Positions 1-11,118 of a stretch of DNA of 64,000 nucleotides are shown here, piece after piece (within the stretch, counting starts at the first letter, position 1; each line of letters begins with the position of its first letter). Source of the DNA: Nageia nagi (taxonomy: Eukaryota; Pinophyta); the NCBI GenBank assembly GCA_050084985.1, contig JBITNC010000001.1, forward strand, positions 80,972,001-81,036,000, read 5' to 3'. A program made the translations under genes and the position numbers. The notes below the pieces were generated by a model that did no database searches, was not told the origin of the DNA, and saw nothing but the letters and a program-made list of their open reading frames with translations.

Positions 1-1107
1 CCTATCCTTAAGAAGTGCAGGGATAGTTCAATTAACACCGTTCCCCAGCAACAGCATCAAAAATGATGAGTAAAATAATGGTATTCCAAATTCCATCAAA
101 GCTATCACTACCCTTCCCCTAGTGATCCTTTCACCTGTTATCGTGAAGGGGCCAGTTAACTCGTAGAGCTGGTACTCCAACACTCACAGCAGATTTTAGT
201 TTCCTCTCACTAGTCTTGGAAGACAATATCTGACTCCTTCATTTAGTTAATCAATCCGGGCGGTGTTCAAGGCTATATGCTATTGAACTCTGTTCTCTCA
301 GCTGTATCTACTTCAAATAAACATTGTAGAAAGCAAATATGCAGAATGGAAAGTTGCAAAATTGAAAATACAGGAATCTTAAATGCTGAAAGAAATATAC
401 ACTTGAAATCATCACACTGAGTGTAAACTCACACCTAAATTAAAAGAACAATAAAATAAAAGTGTCTTCTACCATTTGGAGTGGGCCCTTGCTTCTCTTG
501 GTGGAAGACTTAGAACAACTCAGAACTGGAAACTCTTAACAGATCACTCTATTATTGCGTACAATTTGTCTTGCACAGAATGTGCTTGACGAATATAATA
601 CAAAGTTTTATTCTCAACAATCTACACACAATACTTCCTTAATTTTCTAACCCCTTCCCCCCCCCCACCGTCAACAACTGAGGTATAAATATCCTCTGTT
701 GTTTAACAATAGGCTGGCCAAGAATAACAATAATTTGAACAATATTCTGTTATAGAAAACAGAATCAGTTATTCCACCAGCTAGCTAATGCTAAAATTAA
801 CATGCTAACAGTGCCCACGTCTTATCTAAGGAGAGCTGCAATCTCTTAAGAAAAGGGTGGCTCATCTCAACAAGTCAACACTATCCTATTTACATCATAA
901 GTAGTTTATTATGCCTAATTTAGAGTCAAAAATACTCCATAAAACGAATCATATCTGACTATATCTAATGTGTTGGAGCCATGCTTCTATATACTATATC
1001 TAGAGCAGCTCACATCACATAAATATCTAGATTATACAAGGCTAGAATAGAGCTGACAATATAGTCAATACTGACAGTCAATTTCTCAAATTTGGGTTTG
1101 GAGCAGG

Positions 1108-1240
1108 AGCTCCGGACAAGTCTGGAATAGAAGCTTCGGACGAGTCTAAAATAGAAGCTCCAAATGAGTCTAGAATAGGAGCTCCGAGCAAGTATGGAAC
1201 AGAAGCTTCGGACGAGTCTGGAACAGAAGCTCCAGACAAT
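1108..1240. repeat. 24-bp minisatellite, about 5.6 copies
   Basis: Units start at 1108, 1132, 1156, 1180, 1204 and 1228 (the last partial) with an exact 24-bp period. Each begins AGCTCC or AGCTTC and carries a GAGTCT or AAGTCT core. Units 2 and 5 are the most alike. The period is a multiple of three but in-frame stops occur in some units, so it is not evidently coding. Confidence 0.9.
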
Positions 1241-1557
1241 ACAACTCTACTTTACCAAATGAGGCGTCCAATGTGTCCGGAGCAATGTATACAAGTGCAG
1301 AATCTATTTAGAATACTTCCTAACAATACTTGCAACTCATCTGAGTTATCAACCATCATTCCGTGGAGCAAAGACAAGCATTTTGGTTCAAACAAACACA
1401 CAAAATAGAATCAGTATTAACAAAATACTAATATAAGGAAAGTATGCATTTAACCATATATGAAGCAACTAAATAGTCCAACAGTTACAATTAATTCATC
1501 CCATAATGTCCAAATATACAAAATGAACCATCAAACAGTACCAAAAACCAGGTAATT

Positions 1558-1992
1558 ACTGAGACTCATCACATTACAGATGCAAGCCCTGTTTGTAAGA
1601 GAGAAGGTAAATTGGTAGAGTCCACTTTTAATCATATTTATTGGACTCCATGTTGTATGCATGCTTTGAACAATACTTTGAAAGATATTGGAAAGATAGA
1701 ATGTGTGAAGGATATAGTTCAAGAGGCTAGAAAGATGCAAATGTTTATTTGTAACCATCACACATCAATGGCCTTGTTTCGGTGTTTCTCAAAGAAGAAG
1801 TTCATCAAACCTGCTGAAACAAGATATGCCACATATTACTTTCTCTTGGAGAGGATGCTTGAGTTACAGCAGCCACTCCAATCCATGGTAGTGTCATCAG
1901 AATGGAAGAAGTGGAAGGAATCTAAGTCAGATAACGGAAAAGCACATAAATTGAAAATCTTAAATGATAGTTGGTGGGATGAAATTAGGTAA
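1558..1992 (+). pseudogene. hAT transposase fragment (central region)
   Basis: One open frame of about 126 codons from 1612 reads like the part of plant hAT transposases (DUF659 family) just after the catalytic core. It has a W-T-P-C-C-M-H-A-L-N segment, then a stretch with F-I-x-N-H-H, then F-x-K-P-A-E-T-R-Y-A-T and a leucine-rich L-L-E-R-M-L-E-L segment. No BED finger, dimerisation domain, terminal repeats or target duplication is visible. It ends about 37 bp before the hairpin at 2029. It is an isolated fragment, probably cut off by the rearrangement at 2029-2088. Confidence 0.7.
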
Positions 1993-2028
1993 ATGAAGTT
2001 TCATTTTAAATTTTTTGTTATTGATTGT

Positions 2029-2088
2029 TTATCGGGATCTCCAGTTTGGGCCTACCTTTTGGGAGGCCCAAATTGGAGATCCCGATAA
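2029..2088. repeat. 25-bp inverted repeat (fold-back) at the truncated LTR end
   Basis: Left arm 2029-2053 and right arm 2064-2088 are reverse complements with one mismatch, around a 10-bp spacer. The right arm contains the first retained bases of the chromovirus 5' LTR (from 2073). The left arm therefore contains an inverted copy of them. Bases 2050-2075 are identical, over 26 bp, to 4053-4078 within the 8-kb insertion. Confidence 0.9.
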
Positions 2089-2893
2089 TGATTGTGGGAA
2101 TCCCAAGACTCATATATGTATTAGAGAGTCACTTATATGCTAGAGCCAGGCCTGGATAGGCCCCCACACCCCCATGTTGGCTCAATTATTCTCCTAGACC
2201 CCACATCAGCCCTCTTCCACATCATGGGCATGCGTGGCACTCCCTGACCCAGTCGTTGGCACTTAATACCCTTGGGACCCCACGTTGGCATGTCTAGCCA
2301 TTAGACACCCATGTTGGGCATTTCGAGCCCCTAGGAAGCCAACGTTGGTATAAGAGTTGGATGGTGATTCCTAGACAAGACCTTGATAGGACAAAGTATA
2401 AATAGACACAAAGGGCTCATTATTGAACACACTTGATCATTACTACGTTAATTCTCCTATTTCGTCCAATGGACAAGACATTAACGGAGCGCTAATTGTA
2501 TTCCTTAGGTGGAGCACCTAAGAGGGTAGCCATGCGTTGGGATCTTGACTATCTACGGCTTTGGTGGAGCACCATAGCCCATCCAATGGTACTCGAGGGT
2601 TTATTCCTACCGTTTAGTTAGTTGACCAGAGATCGAGGAGAGCTCCTTTAGTGGGGAGGAATTGAGATTTGAGGGTATAGATCTATCCTATGGTTCTAAG
2701 GTAATTGCAGATTGTTATCATTGTGTTCAGCTTGGCTCTTAAGAAGCCCACGATTGCCCTAGGAGGGTTTGTATGATTTTGTACTACTCCATATTTGAAC
2801 ATACTCGATAAGGGTTCCTGGCTCTCATATTGTGTTGTCTTATGCATGCGTTGGCTCATTGTGATTTCTCATACTTGTATTTCTCCTACGTTG
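2073..2893 (+). repeat. Chromovirus 5' LTR, left portion
   Basis: It matches 16955-17775 of the 3' LTR at 820 of 821 positions; the only difference I find is G at 2084 against A at 16966. It carries a TATA-like box near 2397 (TATAAATAG). The portion stops at the insertion of the 8-kb element. Its near-perfect identity contrasts sharply with the right portion of the same LTR. Confidence 0.93.
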
Positions 2894-3879
2894 TGTTGTG
2901 CCCGCACAACACACCCCAAGAAGCAACATTTTGGGGACCCAATTTTTTCAAACGACAATGAGCAACATTGCTTGGGTATGATCAACTTATGACCGATATA
3001 AATACCCAGAACAGTGAATTGATCAAACAATGCACAAGCATGCCCAGGAGTCATGGAAACAGTTCAACTCAGCCATTGGCCAAGTCAAAGCGTGGTCTCG
3101 AGCAGTGTCTCAGAGGATGGAGTTGTGGATTGCAACAGCAACCAGACAGTGGAGTTTTGAGCGAATGGTCATTTGGGCAAAAAAGGTGTCGTTTTGGCAA
3201 AGTTGAGCAACAAAGGTGCCAAGACGACAAAAGGTGCATTTTTCGTTGAGTTTGCGCCCAAAAGCAATGGATACAGTTAAGATGACGAAAATGCGCGTTT
3301 TTGCACAAACTGAGCTCGGAAAAGGCATCTACAACCAAAAAATGCATTTTTGTCAATTTTGAGCCAAGGGAGCCAGAAAATGGTTAGTAGCACGGAAAAG
3401 TGCATTTAGGTCAATTTTGAGCCCAAAAGTGGTCACTATGCTCAAAATGTGCGTTTTTTGCATGATTGGAACCTGGAAAACTCGAAAATGACCAAAAATG
3501 CAAGTTTGAGCTCAAAGTGCTTGAAAATGCCCGGAAAGGCTAGAAATGAGCATTTTTGCATATCGAGTCCAGAAAGGCCAACAATAGACTTTGAGCTCAA
3601 AATGTCGGCAATGCCGGAAATAACCGTTGTTTCATCGTTCGAGCTCGAAAATGTCCGAAAATGGTCAAAATTCATACTTAGAGCCCGAAAATGCCGGAAA
3701 TGGCCGGAAATGCACCGTTTGGGCCCGTAAAAGATGAAGAAGGTCAAGAATGTACAGTATAGCCCGGGATGAATGAGGAAAACAAGTTTGAGCGCCCTTG
3801 TGGGCCAAGATCATGAAATGAGCATTTTGGCCTCCGAAAAGCTTTGATTTGAGCCCAAAAATTGAGTTTTTTCCAGAGT

Positions 3880-5460
3880 GCTCGAAATGAAAAGCCGAGA
3901 GAGAGGTGTGGTGCCAAATGACAAATTAAGGTCACTTTACTCTTGGAAATTTCGAAAAAACTCCATTTTTGACCCCCAAAAAGTTAGGGGGGAGTTTTGC
4001 AAGTTTTCCCTTAGTAAATTTCAAAAAATAGCCTATTCCCCTCAAAACCTACGCCTACCTTTTGGGAGGCCCAAATTGATTCGAAATGGCAATTTTTGAG
4101 CTCAGGAGAGTGGGGATCGCAATTCTACATCAAATTGGTCTTTCAAGTTCATGATTTCGATGAGATTTGCTCCACCGAAAGTAAGAAAAACAGGAAAATG
4201 AGCAAAAAGGCAGCCAATGAGAATGCTCCAAGATTTCCAAAATTCCCAAAAGTGTCAAAATGAAAATTTAAGAGTGAGGTAGGGTGGCAAATCAAAAACT
4301 AGGCACCTTGCCTCATGGAATTTTCGAAATTGAGCAAATTTTGACCCTCCTAGAGCTATGCACTGGTCTTGGGTGTTTTCCCTTATTTTTCAAAATCTTC
4401 AAAACACCCCAAACATCCTAAAACATGCACCTAGCCTTCTTGTGCCCTAAATTTGAAAAAAATTGAAAATTTTGACCTTCAAGGGGTATAGGATGGGATT
4501 CCACACAAGGTTGATGATTTGACTTTTCTAAAAAAATAAAATCTACCTCCTCAAATCATCAAATTTCGATTGACCAATGAGAGGGCTCAAAATTTTCCAA
4601 AATTGGTCAAATCAAAAAAGGAAAGTGAGGTAGGGTGCAAAATTCAAAGGAGATCAACATTGCCTCTTGCAATGTTGCAAAAAAATCAAGTTTACCCCCT
4701 CAAAAAGCTAGGCAGCAGTTTTGGCTTGTTTCCCCCATTTTCTAAATTTCCAAAAAAACATGCCAAAGCCCCTAAAACCTGTGCCTAGCTTGCAAGCCCT
4801 CATTCTTGCTCTAAAATCAAAATTTTTGAGCCTAAGAGTATGGGAAATCCAATTTTGCATCTCTTTCATGTTTTAAGTTTTTGGAAAAAAGTTGATCTAC
4901 TCCCTCAAAATCCCAAAATTTGGACCAACCAATGGGAGAGCTCCAAAAATTTCAAAAATCCCAAAAACAAAATTGGAAAGAAAGATAGGGTTGAAAATCC
5001 AAATGCAAGCATCTTTGCCTCTTGCAAATTTGCTCAAAAACTAATTTTCGCCCCTTAAAAGGTAGGCATTGGTTTTGCAAGTTATCCCCCATTTTTTCAT
5101 TTTTCAAAACTTGCCTAAACATCCTAAAACCTGCGCCTAGCCTCCTTGGTCCCTAAAAGTGCCCAAAATTGCAATTTTTCACTTCTATGAAGTAGGTGGT
5201 GCGATTCTACACCATTTTGATCTATCATTTGTACAATTTGGTTCACACAAACTCCTAAAAACCACCTTTTGCATTCAAAAAAGATCTAAGGGCAGAGAAA
5301 ATTAAAAAATCTCAAAATTCAAAATCCAAATCTGAAGCATGTAGGTTGTAGAGCATTCCAAGGCCATCATCTTTGTTTCCAAGACCCCCCATGTTGTTCC
5401 AAAACAGCCCCTTCCACACTTAGGTGCAGGTTTTGGGTTATTTCCCCATTTTCCTCCACT
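3880..5460. repeat. Diverged tandem repeats, about 350-375 bp period, about 5 units
   Basis: A conserved landmark (a GAGGTAGGGTG-like stretch followed by a TTGCCTCTTGCAA-like stretch) recurs near 3901, 4275, 4624, 4982 and 5338, spaced 374, 349, 358 and 356 bp. Each unit also carries a CCCCTCAAAAxCTA stretch, a CCTAAAACCTGCGCCTAGC-like stretch and A-rich runs. Similarity is moderate, so this is an old array. Bases 2900-3880 upstream hold a looser, shorter repetition of GAAAATG and TTGAGC words and no supported gene. Confidence 0.7.
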
Positions 5461-5560
5461 TTTCCAACGTTGGGTTTGAGAGAGAATAGTCCAAAGTGCA
5501 AGTGTTGAGCTCTAGGGTTGATGTGGAAGTGACATGTGGCACTTTTAACACCCCTAGGTC

Positions 5561-5568
5561 TATAAATA
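5561..5568 (+). promoter_or_regulatory. Putative TATA box of the 8-kb element
   Basis: TATAAATA sits just downstream of the tandem repeat array in a sequence context like a plant LTR promoter (a GTGGCAC-rich stretch, then TATA, then a pyrimidine-rich leader). A transcript from here would read toward the long ORF at 6420. This is inference from sequence only. Confidence 0.4.
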
Positions 5569-6419
5569 TGATCATAACCCCTCCACTTTGCTCACCTATC
5601 ATTTTTGCACCTTTATGCTACCCAAATTTTTGAGAATTTGAGAGCCAAGTGAGAAAAGAAGCCATTTTTCAGCTTTGGAGGATTTTTCAAACACTTAGCA
5701 TCTTGGCCATTTACCCAACCTCCATTAAAATTCGAAATCCATGCATCCTCCATCCACATGAACTCCATTTTTCCAAGTTTTGAGGATTTTTTTACAAAAA
5801 CCCATTTTTCAAACCCTCAAACACTTGAAAATTTATTTTTTCAGATTTCAAGTTTGATTACTTTTTTGGATACCCTTTATTCATGGAATCAACTTTTATT
5901 TCCAGCTAAAAAACACAAAAAAATTCATAAGATCCAAGATCTGAGTGCTCAAAGTTCTCATTTCTTGAAAAAAATCCAAAAAAATTTCAGAAAACTGTAA
6001 AAATGTTTCTGAAATCCGTTTTGTCCGTTTCAAAGTCTGAAATACCTTCCCCATTCATTCCCCATCCATCTAAATTGTTAGAACTTGATTCCGGCACCAT
6101 TTGCCAATTTTGCCAAATTTCACCATTTTTCTTGTTGAAAAAGTCAACTTTTTTTGAGAAAAACTTGAAAATTCTCCAATCATCTTAAATTTTTGCCAAG
6201 GCATTCCCCTTTGAGGCAGCTACCTTTGTGTCACCTTAAACTCACCTAGAAGGCTTTGAAAATTGAAAAATCTTGATATTTTTCAATGATGGCACACTTA
6301 AAGAAAAAAATGCCCAAAATCCCAATTTTTTGAAAAAAAATCTCTTAGCTTGCCTAGAAAGTGCCACAAGCTTCCCAAGACTCCTCTAACACTGTGTTGT
6401 TGTCTTAGACAGGAACAAG

Positions 6420-9400
6420 ATGGCATTAGTTTCTCAAAATATCAAAGATAGAAAGCAGAAAAGGCTCACAATGGATAGTCCCATCACTCTTGAACATACA
6501 TCAGAGCTTGTGATGCCCATCGCAAGAATCATTGACCAACTGAGTGAGATCGGAGATACAGATTGTAACTCCCTAGATCCAATTAAAACTCTAATGAAAA
6601 TACATACATTGGATTCAACTTCGATAGTGAAGGACACCTTGAAAACTTCCTTACTACTATCAGCTTCTATGGTGCCATTTGCCACCCCCTTCCCTGAGTT
6701 GTGCTACGAGCTAGGAAAGCATTGCGACATCCGAGAGTAGAGACTCCTTGATAGAAGAAACAAGGTAATCATGGACTTCTCTGAGGAAGGAATAGAAAGG
6801 GCATTCGCTTGAAAAGGCGAAGGCCTATCATACAGTGTGCAAGACTCCTTAAAGCTCTACAAGAGTCTGAAACCTCTAGCTGATTTGATCAAAGATTGGT
6901 TGGCCAATGACCGCAAGCATCTCACAGGGAGAGCCTTAGCAATGCCAAACAGATGAGAGTTCTATCCAGTAGTCTCCAGACAAATATCCATGCTTTCCAA
7001 AGTGACCGGACGGAAACATGATACCAAATTCTGGCCGGAATTCGCAAGGTTTATAGAGCTAATCAGTAGCGGTAAAGGTGTTAGGTGGAGCAAGGTAATT
7101 AGTGATTCCTTGGCTCAGCAACTGAAACACATTCAGAAGAGCAAGAAATTCTATATGAACTCCTACCTAGTTTTCCTACTACTTCATGGTAAGGAGAGGG
7201 TAACTTCAATCGCCAATACCCAGTATCTGTACAACCCTACACATCCAGTGTGGGAAAATTACCCCCGGTTCTATGCTCATAATAAATGGAATACTGGAAA
7301 CTGGATGATGATGATCGATAGTTTTGAAGGCAAAATTTACGAAGAGATCCTAGGCAGAGCCAACGTATTCAGAATATCCAAAGAGGTTGCTGCCCCTATC
7401 AAAGGACATGCGGACTTCTTTGCAGAAGACATAGAGTTCACCTACCTCAGGGTCTATGGCTCCAAAGAAGCCCCTTCAAGGCTACCCCGTTATGCAAGTG
7501 ATCGTATCATCCTTATGGAATTTTCAAGACACTTGCTAAATGTACATGGCAAGGTATGGGTAAAGAAGGCAGCGACTACTTACCAATTACCTATTGTCAT
7601 CGGGAATTATGAATGCACCACCTGGTGACAGATTGAAATGATCAAACAAGAACTAGTGTTGTATGAATTCCCGACAGAAGTAACGAATCACTATGATCCC
7701 GATGGAGTGATTGATGCATTCTTCCAAAAGACTTGGAGCTCATCATACCCACACCAGTCCCTTGGTAGCATCGAGAGGTACAGGAACATTCAAGATGCCC
7801 TGCAGGTTCAACGGATTCACAAGGAGCTAAAAAAAGAACAAAAACAGCATGAAGCAGAAGAAGCTGCCAGGTTAAGAGCCAATGCATGGGTCACCGTACC
7901 CCCAAGCCTCAGGTATGTTATTCCCATAATATCCCCTTCAGTAACCTTGGCTCAAGGACAGAACGGGTAGTATGCTACCAATAGCATCCCCGGACAAACC
8001 ATTGAAACAACTATCACGAGTATGAGGAATGAAATCCTAGACCTTAGAACAGCAAGCCTGATCTCTCAACCATTCAAACACTTGCAAAAAAAGATAAATC
8101 TCCCGCAAGGTTTGAATCGGAGTGGTGTGCGCCTAAATCAAAACCCCTGCACATCATCATTCAGTTCCGATAAATATGGACCGAGTGACTCGTCAGAGAC
8201 CAATGAAGAGATGGATTTTGTTGTGGAGTCATCAACACCGACATGGAGATAAACCAAGATACTACCTTTGAGCGGGTCAACACTGATCATTCAGTAGAGA
8301 TCCTTAGCAAAGGCCATCCCTCAGTCGATATGATTGTACAGCAAGCAGTAGGAATAAATACCCCAAGATCTGCTCCTCGGAAATAGGCATCGCAAACGCA
8401 ACCATCTCGGAGGACCACAACAACATCAGCTTAGAAGGGTACTTTAAGACCTAGGACAATGGCATCATCTTCAGGGGGAGATGATAGAAATCAGAAAGAT
8501 GAGGGAGAAAATGAAGAACAGAGGAGAAAAAGAAGACAAGTAGAGCATGACGTCGAGATCATCGAAGACGGAGAGATGGTTCCCTACAGAAAACAACCTA
8601 TGGAACCCCGCTTCGACATGGCTGCAGTGATGACCAGTTTGAGTTCAAATCATCTCTACGAAGGAGAAGATTCCGAAGATGAAAATGAGGAACTTCAGCA
8701 GATTGATACTCTTATGACCACTGTAGGAAAAGTCACCTACAGGGACAAGCTCTACTCAAGGAAAAACAAGGTTGGTACCGGAAAGTTTCCCCTCACCATC
8801 AAGAAAGAAGAGGCCCCTGCAGAGATTGTTGGCCCATTGGGAATGGAGCACAGCATCATCACAAATGCCCGGGCATTGAGGGAATCCGGTACATTATTGA
8901 AGTTAGAGAACCGAGAGCTGAAGAAGATAGTGGCGAGGCAGGAAATAATCAACAAAGAAGTTAGGGTTGCTAATTTGATAGTTGAAGACATCAAAAAGCA
9001 AGTTGACTTAAATATTGGAATCACCGCCCTGAAACAACGTGGACCAAGAACCTTATTGAGGCCATCAAAGCACTCCACTCAAGCATGGTAAATTTTTATA
9101 GTAAGGAGGAGGGCTCAGGAGGAGAAAATAGACCAATTGATACGCAAATGGAAGAATGGGTACCCTACAATGCTAGACCTACGGAGAAGGGAAACCCATC
9201 ATCCTTTCGTGTTGGATTTTTGTATAGATTGGTTCCAACTGTACGATTACTTGTTCTATATCAAAGCCAAGTCCACCGACTTCATATGCACCAAAACCCA
9301 ACTCAAAGTTGTCATCAGTGAACAGGCAAGGAAGTACGAATTCCTAGTACCCTTGTTTGAGGAAAACGACAGCATTAAGGAGTATATGACAATGATCCAC

Positions 9401-9665
9401 GCCACTATCGCAGAGCAAATATGTTCCGAGGATCCACACAGCTTGAAAATAGGAAAACAAATGATAGGAGGGATGAGACTGGCTGATTGGAGCAAAGAAA
9501 TGGTCAAAACCAATAAGGCCATCCTGGAGCACCTGCTATCAAATGAAGAAGCCCTCTAGACAATCCACCATGCCATCAGGAATGGAGAAGCGTTCATGGG
9601 AGATGACTTTAAAACCAAAATCGCCACAAACGTGCAAGTCATCTTCCCACAATTGCCATAATAGA
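6420..9665 (+). pseudogene. Unrecognised long ORF of the 8-kb element, broken
   Basis: The frame starting at 6420 runs to about 8240, and then one frameshift carries it into the frame starting at 8243, ending in paired stops near 9660. The total is about 1,080 codons. In-frame stops interrupt it near 6738, 6811, 6954, 7626, 7968, 8372, 8432, 9089 and 9558; several are TAG or TGA where CAG or TGG would fit. Visible parts are a hydrophilic N-terminus, a W- and Y-rich globular segment (about 6990-7625), a coiled-coil E/K/A stretch (about 7800-7890), an acidic patch (about 8480-8690) and a second coiled coil (about 8890-9010). No zinc knuckle, protease, RT or integrase motif is seen. I do not recognise the family; a gag-like or element-specific protein is possible. 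Confidence 0.6.
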
Positions 9666-9796
9666 AAGGGGTCTATTCTAGCAAGTTTTTGATATGTAAG
9701 CCAAATATTTGGCCAATTTAGTGGATTTCCACTAGGTCCAATTGTAATCTCTATTTAGCATTTTTAATTAGCTTGTAATTAGCTTTTAATTTTGCA

Positions 9797-9870
9797 ATTA
9801 GGGTTAGGGTTTTGAAACTCATTTCTAGGGTTTCAAAAGTCATTTTTAGGGTTTCCAAACTCTATAAGTA
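9797..9870 (+). promoter_or_regulatory. Telo-box-like motifs next to a TATA box
   Basis: Three to four AGGGTTT/TAGGGTT motifs lie at about 9798-9852, just upstream of TATAAGTA at 9863. In plants AAACCCTAA telo-boxes occur in promoters of growth-related genes. Here they sit in the right-hand tail (9666-10892) of the 8-kb element, which otherwise shows no coding potential and looks like an LTR U3-R-U5 stretch. Confidence 0.4.
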
Positions 9871-10897
9871 AGAGACCAAGGGTCTCATTTTTGCAAGGAC
9901 TTCATTCTGAAGCAAAACACTTCAAGCTTGAAGAGAGAACTTTTGTAAGAGAGTAGCAAATTGATGTATCATTGCACAACTCTTTTTCAAATTAATACAA
10001 AGTGGTCAAAGCAAAGGCTTGAGTTTGAAACTTTTCACATTGGTGTTATTGATTTATTCTTTGAGGGCACTCATAGTGGGTTTGTGTACTTTCATTTTAT
10101 TGCTTTGAAAGCTCACGAGATTTAGGGAAGTCATCTCTAAAAAACTTTAAAAGTGCTTGAAGCCTACCTATGCTTGTTGCTTGATCCTTAACATGCAAGT
10201 TGATTGGGTATTCTATGTCAGATTCCTACTTCTATGACATCTTTTTAAGTCCATCCAAAGCCGTGATCCACCCACGTTGAAACTTTCCGTTTCCACCCAT
10301 TTGACGTTCATCCCGCTCCTCTTTGAAGCAATTCAAACATTAAGTTGTTGCTTGCAAGGTTGGATGAATTGGATGAAGAGTCTTTAACCGATTCAAAAGA
10401 GAGGCAACTCTTAGACAATTTCCCGTCAATGAACCTAAACCTCATACCTGACCAAGTATCCCTTCTTTCTCCAAGGTGTCGTCCTTCACCTTTTACAGTA
10501 TTACCTTTACGCTTTCTTTATGCTTTCATACAAAATATGATCGTTAAATCCACACACAAAAGTTTCGAACAAACTCCATACATCGAAGAATAAAACATTG
10601 TTGGTTAACTAAATACATACCTCTCATTCCATTCCATTGAGGCTAATTCCAAAGAGGTATACCGCACCTTTTTTATTTATCTATCCCTATTCAGAAAACA
10701 CACCAAGCGAACAAACCTTACGTCACGTCGTTGGGTCGCCGGGCAGGGTGTTTCAACAAGAGCCTTGGAGGTACGCAATCCTTTTCAACCGGGGGAATTG
10801 GTAACGCATTCCCAACTATGTTGTTTGGGATCTCCTAAGTTCCGCCTGCGATATCCAAAGTGTCTCGCACGGGAAAGAAAAGCATCCCAACACATTG

Positions 10898-11104
10898 GTG
10901 TTGTGTTGTTGAATGAATTGTACATTGCATGTTTAGGCCAAACGTTGGCATTCTGGCATTATAAATGTATTTGTGACTCACCCTAGCACTAACATTGGTA
11001 TCTGAAGAGTTTGATTGTGCATAGTGTTTGCCCAAGGCTTGACATCAGGGTTTGGCGGTTGTTGAGAGCTGTTTTTGAGTGGAGGTCCCTTTTGGATCAT
11101 CACA
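10898..11104 (+). repeat. Chromovirus 5' LTR, right portion
   Basis: It matches 17776-17982 but with about 12 differences in 207 bp. It ends in TCATCACA, immediately before the primer-binding site, which fixes the LTR end. It was separated from the left portion by the 8-kb insertion. Confidence 0.9.
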
Positions 11105-11106
11105 AG

Positions 11107-11118
11107 TGGTATCAAAGC
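11107..11118 (+). other. Primer-binding site (initiator Met-tRNA type)
   Basis: TGGTATCAAAGC lies two bases after the LTR end. It differs by one base from the canonical TGGTATCAGAGC used by many plant LTR elements, complementary to the 3' end of initiator methionine tRNA. Confidence 0.8.

Larger units (their letters stand above)
2894..10892 (+). mobile_element. 8.0-kb LTR-type insertion without a recognisable LTR pair
   Basis: LTR homology stops at 2893 and resumes at about 10893, leaving 7,999 bp. The five bases before it (CGTTG, 2889-2893) and after it (CATTG, 10893-10897) form a target duplication with one CpG-type change. The element ends are TGTTG and CAACA. These are hallmarks of retroviral-type integration. 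Inside are a repeat-rich leader, a TATA box at 5561, a long broken ORF (6420-9665) and a 1.2-kb promoter-like tail. I find no homology between the two ends, no tRNA primer site and no pol domain. It could be a non-autonomous LARD-like or TR-GAG-like element with unrecognised LTRs, or one giant LTR. Confidence 0.75.

Noticed and set aside
655-668. Poly-C run as a functional element
   Set aside because: A short homopolymer; nothing around it supports a function.
3069-3935. Several 60-100 codon frames on both strands in the leader region
   Set aside because: Low-complexity words (GAAAATG, TTGAGC) give accidental open frames on both strands with no conserved domain.
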